Origin: Protonemura montana
Taxonomy: Eukaryota; Arthropoda; Insecta; Plecoptera; Nemouridae
DNA length: 64,000 bases
NCBI GenBank assembly: GCA_947568835.1
Contig: OX387606.1
Location: 17,298,001-17,362,000 of the forward strand
Direction of reading: 5' to 3'
In this document: one piece after another, positions 36,711-47,900 of the stretch
Numbering within the stretch: the stretch's first letter is position 1
How the letters are laid out: each line of letters begins with the position of its first letter
Notes under the pieces: generated by a model
The model's database searches: none
Seen by the model: only the letters and a program-made list of their open reading frames with translations
Told to the model about the DNA's origin: nothing
Translations under genes and position numbers: made by a program

Positions 36711-39700
36711 AAATTTAATCCTTTTACTACGACTTGCTTGATTTATAACAGTATTTCTTTAAAGTAAAGGCAAAATTGGTCTGTAAAAGTTGATTTGAAA
36801 AAAAAACAACAATAATATATATTTATTGACTTGAACAGTAATTTTACAATAATGCTAGACAAATCTAGATTCTAGACTAAAAAATAAAACACGTGGCGTA
36901 ACTGAGATGTCTAACTTTGATTGGCATTAAAAAATACAGTTATGAAGCAAGTTTAAATTCAAAACTGTCAAGGTTCAAGCAATCTCAGGATGAATCCGAG
37001 CTGTCTGAGTAGATACCATACACACATTTTGGTAAAACCTAATCCATTAGCCGAAATTTGATTGGTGTGTCGATGCTAATCGACGATAACTCCGGAGTTA
37101 TATTTTGTCAATTTAGAACCAATTCAACTAATAAAAATGAAAACTAGCAGACTGTCCAGGCAAACGCGACTCAAGACATTCATTTTTGAAAACCATGAGA
37201 TGATGCGCTTCAAGCGCTGAGAGAATTCCTTCATAATATACTAACAAAAAACACAGCTGTAATTTTATAAGAAATTTGATCTCATATATCCGAGTGCTTA
37301 AAAATAACCACAGCTGTAAAGAAAAAAAAATATTTTAAAACGCATTATAACAATGAAATTTCGCAACATTATGGCATTGACATTTAGAAAATTATCTCGA
37401 TTTTTTTTTAGCGTAGTCGTAACAAATAAGTATGTTTCGAAGATTTCGAGGGTTTTTCAAAGATAACACTTCGATGAAATTCGATGTCACAGGTAAAAGG
37501 TGTAAAAATTTTGAAGCAGTTATCAGAAACTAAAAAGTACCAAACCCAACGCAGTATTATAAAAATGTGATGTGGCCCAGATATCGTAAATTTAAATGTA
37601 ATGTGTGAAGTGAATTCTTCTGCGAAGATATCACTATCAAAAAATATCAAAGTAGATAATTTACCCATAAAAAAAATATATGTTTAAATCCGAAATACAC
37701 TAGAAGCATTTGGGGTAGCATTTGTTTCAAAATTAATTCTGAAACTTGTAAAAATGTATACCAAAAAATGAAGAAAAGTATACGACAAAGTTCTTGCGTA
37801 AAACTTCCATAAATAATGGAAATAGAAAATGCAGAGCTTCGACCTTCTATGTCGGATGCACCGGACACTTTTCGCTGCACTTTCTATTTCCAGCACAGTT
37901 GCACCTGACTCACCCGTAGCATGGACGTCATCGCGATGCACCGGAGTTATTATGCAGACGTCCGTCACTGAAGGAATCTGACAACCTCCACCTCTCGCGA
38001 GGAAACACCAACTAATGCTCGGCAGTCTTAGGCGAATATTAGTCTTCGTAGTCCGTCTCGGTCCTGCTGCATACCCCGAAATTCCGGTCCGCCTGCGGCC
38101 AATGAGCCCTTTGTGTTGCACCGAGAATCTCGTGCAGAAATGATACCTCAAGGGACTTACCACACCAAGCGTTAGCCAGTTTCTTGTCACTTTGCTGCCA
38201 AGCCACAAAAGTTGAGAGCGTTTCTTGCTATCTGATGCATGTTTCTGCATTCTGCACCAATTTCCCAGGGACGGTCACTGAACCTGAAAAGTGTTGTTGG
38301 GTTTTTCCATGGGTGGGTCAGAAAATGTCTGGCACGGTCAAGTTGCAAATTTTATCGCTAATAATTTAATCCGCTGCACAAAAACAAGATTTTACGGTTC
38401 AAGAGGAACCAATTATGCTATGACCGTTCATAAGAATGTGTTTTTCATGCATTCTGAGGGTTCACGAGCATCGAAATCTTCAAGATAGCGTAATATATGT
38501 AGGTACTCAAATCAATTTGGAAATTTTTACAATTCCGAGTGGATGTCAGAGCATTGAACTTCCCAGAATCACGTGTTGACTGATCTAAGCGATGTTGTAT
38601 TAATCTCTATCTCATTATAAAAACCGGATGCTTTAAGGCGACAAGAAAATACAACAGTGTTTGTTTACTTAGTTGCTTAACAATTTCGGACATATTAAAA
38701 GGTCCGCGTATGTCTACACTGATTGAATATTTATAAGCGCCCTCGGGGCGCGAAGACCACTTATTTTAAAGTCTTCCCGAAATTACCAAAACTCCTTTTG
38801 CAACAAAGAGAATGTGGTCTGGGAGCATCGAACAGATTTTACAAAATATCGTTTTAAATCCTGTTTGGAACAGGTTTCCTTGTTTTCGGGTACGAATCAT
38901 GCCAAGGGGAGCCGAGACAAAAGTAGGAAGTAAGAAGTGATTAAAATATAACATGGACGTCAAGTCTTAGAAGCTGAACTGCACGACCAGACTGCAGCCA
39001 TGGTTGTGTCGAAAAAACTGGTTCGGTTGGAATCAGGAGGCCATAAGTGTCAATCGTAAATTTCGAACAAAAAAGGATAGGGGAACTTTATATTGATTCA
39101 TGAACTGGCCAGATGATTGAGCAAGAATGTGCCATGGAATGCGAAGATGCGATGAAGATGAATAGCATCACAAATATCATAAACACCATTACCTTTTTGG
39201 AGCTTGTATTTATTTTGAAAATATACTGTAGTTGGTCTATGCATATTGGATAAAATATGTATATTCTAATTCTATATGGTCAATATCGTAGAACGTATGA
39301 CGGCCTACTTGCCTCGGTTTACAGGTAGACGAAAAACTCGACGAAAATTGCAATACCAGTTTTGGGGGGGAAAACCATAACAGGCCTTTGTGTGGCGACA
39401 TTGAGGTCAAGAACACCGCCCTTTTAATCGAGACAACCAGCCAGAAGGGGTTAGCAAATCACTGAATAAATTCATAAGAAAAAAAGTAGTTTTTTGGAAT
39501 GGTTGCATTTCATAATGGGAAGTCGTTTCCCCAAAGACGATACTATCGAAGTGCAATATTTTCGACCAATATTGGAACAGGTTTGCCCGAGCCTCGCTAG
39601 CCGACTCCATGGTCTGCAATGAGGTCGCTGACAGGGGCAAGATGAACACGGATCACCTGCCACGACTAAATTTATAGCACTTTGTGTGTACCTACTTCAT

Positions 39701-40438
39701 TGTCCAGCCTACAAGAGATTTAATTCGTTGTTTAACGTGCTACGTGCCGTATCAGCAGAGTGCTCAGGCCTTTTTGACACAAAACAACTTAGGTTCACCC
39801 AGACAGGTGTTTCGTATAAGATATGCATTCATTAATCATGATGATAGAGTGCCCGACATGTCATTGGTATTGCAATTCTGTCGGGAGAAGGTGTTGAGAA
39901 CAAGCCTATCCTAGCGTCATGTCAGTGCAGTGAGTCTAAGTAACGCATTTTCCCAATAAGTATTGGTCTAGATATCTAAAGCTCAATGCCAAGTTGGTTA
40001 AAAATGTCCCATTTCGCTGTGATATGCCATTTTTGTGTTCATAATGATGTTATAGAAACTACTTAACAATATTATCGTATTATACAGATCCAGTCCAACT
40101 GGATACAAATGTTTAACATTATATAATGCAATTGTCATATTATATATAATAGTATAAATATAATATTTTGTTATTCTTAAAAGTATTCAACTAGTATTAT
40201 AATAATATATTAATATTATTATTTTTTAGTAAATATTTTGGTCTGTTGCATTACTTGCTATATTTTTAATTTAAAAATTTTATCCTTCTATATTACAATA
40301 GGCTATAATCAGATTTGTTTAGAAATTGAAATGTCTCTAACTTTTTGAGTTTTAAAATTTTAGTTTAAATATTTTATTATTCAACTCGACCAATTAATTA
40401 CTCGATTAATCAATGCAGTCGATATAGTACTTCATTTT
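36711..40438. other. Gene-poor spacer
   Basis: No recognised gene. A GC-richer patch at 37860-38290 has a long minus-strand open frame and exon-like borders, but no family match. Confidence 0.35.
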
Positions 40439-40701
40439 ACAGTGACGAACATTTTGATCCATTAGTTACACGTTGTTTTAAGGCGCTATTTAAACTCGCT
40501 CATGGGACCACCGCACAGCGATGGTCCAGCGTGGTCAGCGCTATTGGACGCCAATCCATCAATCTTCTCTTCCTGTACACACCAGGAGGAGGCCGGCAAG
40601 CACACAGAAATGTATTCGTAACAAGTACCGGAAAGTAGATTTTGCCGTTCAACCACATTTGAAACTAGTATAAAAAAAAAAAAAAAACAGTGAACAAATT
40701 C
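40439..40701 (+). mobile_element. Possible short retroposon with poly(A) tail
   Basis: A GC-richer unit of about 230 bases (starting near AAGGCGCTATTTAAACTCGC) ends in a run of 17-18 A (about 40672-40688). It is flanked by similar but imperfect sequences ACAGTGACGAACATT and ACAGTGAACAAATT, which could be an aged target-site duplication. I do not recognise the source RNA. Confidence 0.35.
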
Positions 40702-41352
40702 TTGCGATGAATTAGCTAGATTCGTTAGAGAAATTTACATAATTATGGGCATTAGAGGTTATATTAATCATTGTGCTTAAGTAATGAGTGGAACTTTCGT
40801 TGAGCTTAAAAAAACGTATTCTACAAATACATTTTTCATAGTTTATGTATATATTTTTAGGCTAATATCATCATTTCAAATCTAATAGTTGTTCAATTAT
40901 TTTTTGTCATATCGTTAGCTCAATTTCCGTAGAGCCGAGTTGAACATTTATAAGATGAGTACTTTCTTGTAGGCTTTACAAACAGCCTACGTCAAAATGG
41001 TGTTCATTTCGTACATTACGTGTTAATTTTTGTATACAAACTTGAATTGTCGCTAGGAAGTATCCAATTGCACTGATATTGTTTTGGAAAAGTTTAAAAA
41101 CAAAAACTCGAAACATACAAATATCACCGATTTCTTCGATCAACTCCTTGCACACGATTAGCACCTCCGTCGAGTTGTTGAGGAGGCGATTTTGTTCATT
41201 CCGACATTTCGCGAAGACGATGTTCTTTCTTTGTCTTTTATCAGGTTGTACGGGGAACAAAGAATCTTCTCAATTAAGAAATAAAAAGAAACAAACGTTC
41301 ACTAGAAAATATACAATCACCATCTTGCATCTAGGTAGAGACAGTTTATGTG

Positions 41353-41409
41353 AGTAAGAGAGTAAGAGATAGAGAGAGAGAAAGAGAGAAAGAGAGAGGG
41401 AAAGAGACA
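41353..41409. repeat. GA-rich simple repeat
   Basis: AGAGAGAGAGAAAGAGAGAA-type purine tract of about 55 bases. Confidence 0.85.
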
Positions 41410-41625
41410 GTTTAAGTAGCGTTGTTTGGAAGCAATAGTCATCGAAAGTAAATAGACACTGCAGCATAGCTGATTTCTTTGCCGCTCTAAATGTAGGTAA
41501 TAGTTTATCGCGTTCGATCTCAAGACGTTGTGTAGATATTAATATCGAGAAGGCTACTCCAACGTATCAATTCATACGAAAGGCAAGGCAATTTTTGTCT
41601 ACTAAAATAACGAAGATTAGTACCC

Positions 41626-41643
41626 TTTTTTTTTTTTTTTTTT
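41626..41643. repeat. Poly(T) run
   Basis: 18 consecutive T, downstream of the last visible SK exon. Confidence 0.9.
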
Positions 41644-41927
41644 CCTAATTGATGCACATTATTCGTCATGGCAAATTTCATCTCTTACCTCGTTATACAA
41701 GTAGAAAATGTTAACAACAGGCTGGCAGTTTCTTTCCTTGTCTTTGAATTTCAAAAGTAAGTTCCAGTTAAAATTTAAAAACGATCATGAAGGCGTGATT
41801 TCATATCTTTCAAATACACATGTGAGAATGAACGGTGTGTTCGTTACTTAATAATTAGATTCAAGGTCAACCCTAGAACGGGAACCTGATTCGTCGTCTA
41901 ACGCGGCGTCGGCGTCGCGGCACTTCC

Positions 41928-44900
41928 TTACGTGGACGCCGTGTCCGGCACCAGATGCGGAGTCCTGCTACTAATCGACGGCAGGATCGGGCTCGCTGGC
42001 CACGGGTTGGGCACGCTGCGAGAGTGCGTCAAAAGGGACGGCGACAGGGGCGGCGCCGGGGGCAACGACGTCGGCGTCGGTGCCAGCACCACGGCCGACT
42101 CGGGGTGGAGGAAGTTACGACGTTGGTCCATGCGCTCCGCATGTTGGCTCAGGCACCTGGCGATTATGTCCGGTATCGACTCGATTTGTTCTTGCACGGA
42201 CACGATTTTGTCTTCGAGACTTGAGAGGCGCTCTTCGATGCCGTCTTGTCGGCCGCTCATGTCGGAGACGATTTCGTATACGGAATTTTGTGTCTGGAAG
42301 GAAACTTGTTGTTAAGAATGTCTGTTGGCGGTGTTTTAGGCTCGTGGTTCATTCCAAGCTTTATAACGAAGAGGTGAAGGTTGTAGCAGCATCAACTGGC
42401 TTTAGGCTTAAAGTGAAGCAACTCAGTCTTAAGTCCAGCTCATGACCTAAAACATAACTGGATACTATAGGCAGTTTAGCAAACTTTTTGAACTCATCAA
42501 TTCAATTTGCTGTAATTTGGCAAGTAAATGAGTGATTTTATCATACAGAGTGTAAGTTTTTGGAAATTTGGGGAATTTATTATGTCTGGGAGCTTTTGCC
42601 TTTATCAGAAGTGAGCTATGCCAAAAACTGTTTTTTCCATTTATCGTCGATGCAATATTTTTTTTTCACATTATTCAATATGGAATCTGTTGATATCAAT
42701 ATATCTAAAGACGTTGATACGTGGGAAACGTTAATAAACAATCAATTACTGTATGATAAACATATTCAGTTCAACAGGAAAACGTCTGCAAATCCACTAA
42801 CTCTGGTTGTGGTCAGTGCATGGCTAGGCACGGGAACAAATAGTGGGTGATACCAACGAGAAATTCGAGAGCGACGATGGTCTCGGCGAAGACAAGACAA
42901 CTCTACACTCATAGGCGTTCGCTTGATTAAAAAACACTAGATATTTCAACGGTCCCTCTGGCTTTCTTGTTATTGCTTAATTTCTTCGCCCAATCCGGAA
43001 TCTTGAATACCGGTTTTTAAAAAGAAAGAAACTGACACAACTCGACACACAAGAAGGGTGCGTTTTTGTAATTGCAAACCTTAATCAGATAGTCACAGAT
43101 TAAATCCATAATTGTTCAGAAAATGATTTTCACTGCAATGTTTCAAATAAGATATTGGTTGACCAACGTACCTTCGCCATATCCGTTACTGTGCTTGAAT
43201 TATCCATCAGCTTTCGTTGGTCTATCTTCACTTTCCTCAATCTGTGCGCAAATAAAACGCCAATTATTATTATATTTACCATTCAATGACACATTTGAGG
43301 GAGACACTACTTATTTTAAAACAAACTACAGATATTTTTTCTATTATGTAGAATAACTTATACATTGTGCAAGTAGTTACTGAAGGTCACGGAAAGGACG
43401 TTCAGAAGGTCATTCATCAGACTTGTTAAATCTAGCCAATCACACGCATGGTCTGGCACTACCTTCATAGCGTGTGTAGAAATGACCAGTTCAGATTACC
43501 ATTCAGGACTTTTCCACAAGCACTAAGGCGCGCACATCTCTGAAAAGGTTGTACATGAAAGTGCGTGCATGCACTTACGAGTATATCGCGAGCAAGAACT
43601 TCCGTTGATGCGTGCGAACGCGTCCAGGGTTGACGCGTTTCACGAGACGCGTGTGTTTGTAGATGAGCCACGTCTCACGCAGCACATTCGCTGCTGCATT
43701 CTTCAACTGCAATCAGAGCAATTTGATTAGACCGTTGACAAGCCGATAGAACTAGTTCTTGTGAGATCGCCGAAGTTAAGCAACACTGCATCGTGGGTCA
43801 AGTTTTGGATGGGCGAACATCATTCAAATGACCAGTTCTGTTCCGGAGAGAGGTTGGAGGGGTGAAGGTTAGAACAGCCACTTCATTCGCGTTGCTCTTC
43901 ATCGTGGATTTGTGGAGGAATCCTGTTGTTCGAGTTGTACAGTCGTTCGGAAGGGACTTTTTCTTAGAGTGCACTATGTGCCGGCCACTAGTTTTTCCTC
44001 CTCTTTTGTAGACTAGGTTAGGTTAGATGAATCATCATCCTCATCACCATCCACTCATTCACCGCTGCCATCAGAACAGAGCTACAGAGATTTTTAGAAA
44101 AACTATTTGAACTGGGTTTTGAATGCTAAGTAAAGGGCTACTAAATTTCCCGACGTTTCGCAACATATACTAGTTACTTCTTCAGAGGTTTGAGCAGTCC
44201 TGACAATTTTCCGATAACAAAAGAACCACATAAAATTATAACAATTACCTAGTTCGAGCTTCCTAAATGCATCTAAACAAAATAATCAGGGTCAATAACT
44301 CAAAAACTATTGTATTATGTATTTTCTGAAATAAGAACTCGAACACATTGGCGTTTTTTAACTAACTAATTATGTGTATGGAAAAAACGCCAATTTTTCG
44401 AGGTTGTCCTAACGTTATGTGATACAATCAAAATTTCCTTATTCATTACGTTTAGTTCTTAATCTACCTATCCAAATATTTTCTTCTGGATTCTTTAGCT
44501 TTTCTCGATGTTTTGGTTATTAGAAAAGAAGATGGCTCATTAGGGCACACAGTCTACAGAAAGAAAACAAACACAAACAGGGTCTTACACGCAGATTCAT
44601 GTCATCATCCTAGCCAAAAACAGGGGGTGCTAAACACATTAGCGACAAGATCAGCGAGATTAACAGATGAGGAACACTACGAGACAGAAAAAGAAACACT
44701 TAGGACCATTTTTCAACAGAATGGTTATAAAACCAAAGAAATAAGAAGAGTACTTGAAAAAATGAACCGATTAAAAAATAAAGAAAGTAGGGAAATAAAC
44801 TCTGAGATAGTTGAAAAGGGAATTAGTGAAAAAAGTTTAGATGAAATCAAATCCATCGCAGTTTTACCATATGTACCTAAGATAGGAGAGAAAATTAAAA

Positions 44901-47900
44901 AAGTACTGTCGAAAAACCAGATTTTTACAGCATTTAGGGCAGATAGAAAAATAAGTACAATGGTAAGACCAGTGAAGGATCAGGTTCCATTAGAATGCAA
45001 AGGCGTCTATGAGGTAAGTTGTGAGTGTGGAAAAGTTTACATAGGAGAAACAGGAAGGAAAATTAGCACAAGAGTCAAGGAACACGAAAGACACATAAGA
45101 TTAGTAAAACAATCTAGCAGTGTTGGGGAAAAACAAAGACACTTGAATCAATCAGCTTGTGCAGAACACGGAAATGAGTTTCAACACCAGATTCAAATAG
45201 ACACTGTAAGGATTTTATGTCGAGATGATAGGAAATTCACTAGAAAAGTCAGAGAAGCAATAGAAATTAAAAAACAACCCAATAACTTCAATAGAGATGA
45301 TAGTTTTCAACTAGATAGAGCTTGGGGAACAATTTTATAACAGAAAAATATAATAGAGAATATCAGTGAGGAGACAGAAGAAATCAACACAAAGAATCCA
45401 GAAGAAAATATTTGGATAGGTAGATTAAGAACTAAACGTAATGAATAAGGAAATTTTGATTGTATCACATAACGTTAGGACAACCTCGAAAAATTGGCGT
45501 TTTTTCCATACACATAATTAGTTAGTTAAAAAACGCCAATGTGTTCGAGTTCTTATTTCAGAAAATACATAATACAATAGTTTTTGAGTTATTGACCCTG
45601 ATTATTTTGTTTAGATGCATTTAGGAAGCTCGAACTAGGTAATTGTTATAATTTTATGTGGTTCTTTTGTTATCGGAAAATTGTCAGGACTGCTCAAACC
45701 TCTGAAGAAGTAACTAGTATATGTTGCGAAACGTCGGGAAATTTAGTAGCCCTTTACTTAGCATTCAAAACCCAGTTCAAATAGTTTTTCTAAAAACTTG
45801 TGCTAAGGATAAATTAAATAGACATGAGTCTAAAAACCATCATAAAGCTACAGAGATAGTTGTCAAAAAAGCGAGTCGTTAAACACTACAAATAAATCTG
45901 TCTAGCCGTAAAGAGAAATGATTCCTGTCATCTTTTTCTTGTCAGCGCCTAGGGGCAATAGTCATGCATTAACACTTTGCAGACCCATAAGAAGGGACCA
46001 AAAACACCGCGGCCGGCACCAGGCAGTTAATTACTGTGGGATAGTAAAAAATTGGTAAAATAAGGGGTTTCTCAGCAATCTAAAATTGTCTCTGCTGACA
46101 AGTGAACTTGGTCCAGAACTTGGTCACGAAACATTTCCTAGGCTTCTTGATTTGCTCACTATAGTGCTGTTGGTGGTACTTATTTACCATAATAGTGGGT
46201 GTCAGATAATCTCTTTGATACCTACCCTCTAGTAGCTATTAATGATCAAAGAGAGATTAGGATGTGGATTTAAATTATTAAACTTTTAAAATTTATGCTT
46301 TATACTGCATAATTTGAGCTAAGATCATTAACTTACTATAACTGCAGTATTATGCTCTTAATAAAGCAGAAAGATCACTGAGCTAGATTTTTACACGTAG
46401 ATAAACACAGAAATAATTATTATTTTGTACTTTTTGAAAATGCACACAAGAAAATATCTATTCCATAAAATATATTTTTAGCCCCCAATAGGTCACTTGT
46501 CAAAATGACAGTCACGAACCTCTTAGATCAGCAAATGGCGTAAAAGCGCAAGCAAACCCGATTCTTACAATTGCGTTTGATAGCAATCACCAGGCAATTG
46601 GAAAGTAACTCGATTAATGCCCTGGCGGGGCGAGTCACCACCGCACGTCGGCAGACTCCACGCCCCACGAAAAGTGAGTTAGTTAAGTTAACGCCGTCGG
46701 TGTAATGTGGCGCTAACTCAAATAAAGACGCAGGAAGAGATGTGCGAAAAGAGAAATAGGCGGATGCGAAAGTAAAACCTCTCCTATAAATCTATGGCGA
46801 CGTTTGAAAGTGGCGCAATAAAACACAACGTCGCTAATCGTTTACCAATTCAATAGCAAGGCAATTACTTGAAACCGTACTAACGAATAATCCGATATCA
46901 GTAATGTGTATCAGTGTTGAATTATTGCCTTGCGACACAGGGAAATAGGTTTTTTGAAGATTGCAAGAAACTTTTATTATTTTGAACACTACTACCGTCT
47001 CAAAAATTGATGCCTAAACGAGGATTTAAACACCGATCTCCATCAATCGCTGATGTTGCTCTAACCCATTGAGCTACTTGGACACATCCTTTTTGAGACG
47101 ATTTTAGTGTATTTGATGAGAATGACGGATATCCAAAGAGCAGTGGCTGTGGATGCTCACAGTCTTTCTGATTCTAGTGACGCTATACCACGTCACAACC
47201 ATTCCATCTAGAGTAACTCTAATTTGACGTTGGATGCGTTTTATTTATGTGAATGCTTATTTAAATTGCAAACGCTTGCAATGCGCATGGTATTTTGCTA
47301 TTATGAAAACTACTATCGTCTCAAAAATTGCCATCTGTCATCTGCCATCTTCCCATCTGTCATCGCAATGGATATTTTATAACAACAAGCACCATGATAT
47401 TTCGTCTAAGTGCCAATGAAATATGATTCTTACCATTAAATGTGCATATTATGAATGTAGGTAATCATAATAACAAAAGGTGATTTTTACTTTCGCGTTT
47501 GCACACTGTGAAATAGCAAGTTCTTCATGTGCAATCTGATTTAAATTGCAAACGCTTGCAATGCAAGAGGAAGATTTTTATTATTAGAAACACTATTAAC
47601 CTCTCGAAAATTGATGTTCAAACGGGAACTCAAACCCCTATCTCCACCTATCGTGGGTGTTGCTCTAACCCATTGAGCTACTTAGACACAAAATTATTGA
47701 GAGGATTTTAGTGCATTTGATGAGAATGACAGATCTCCAAGAAGTAGAAAAAAGTGGATTCTAGAGACGCATCCATTTTTGAGAGGTTAGTAGTGTTTCT
47801 AATAATAAAGAAAACAACATCTTCACTCCTGAAACCCACTATGGATATTCTTGCAAAAATATTATTCATGGTAACGCGATAGCAAAACGTAATGTTTGGC

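Larger units (their letters stand above)
43751..45898 (+). mobile_element. 5S-derived SINE, copy C, split by a Penelope-like element
   Basis: The head GATCGCCGAAGTTAAGCAAC and body (GTGGATTTGTGGAGGAATCC) run to 44091. The tail resumes at 45846 (TAGTTGTCAAAAAAGCGAGT, CGTTAAACACTACAAATAAA). Removing 44092-45857 rebuilds a continuous SINE like copies A and B. It lies in the intron between the S6 and calmodulin-binding exons of the SK gene. Confidence 0.85.

Noticed and set aside
37684-38250. 188-codon minus-strand open frame in a GC-richer patch
   Set aside because: Exon-like borders can be drawn (TTCCTTCAG acceptor, GTGAGT donor), but the translation matches no family and mixes low-complexity AT-rich ends. 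Not enough for a gene call.
47611-47690. Possible true tRNA gene on the minus strand
   Set aside because: The D-arm and T-arm look good, but the acceptor stem does not pair well and the segment is part of a dispersed repeat with further diverged copies.
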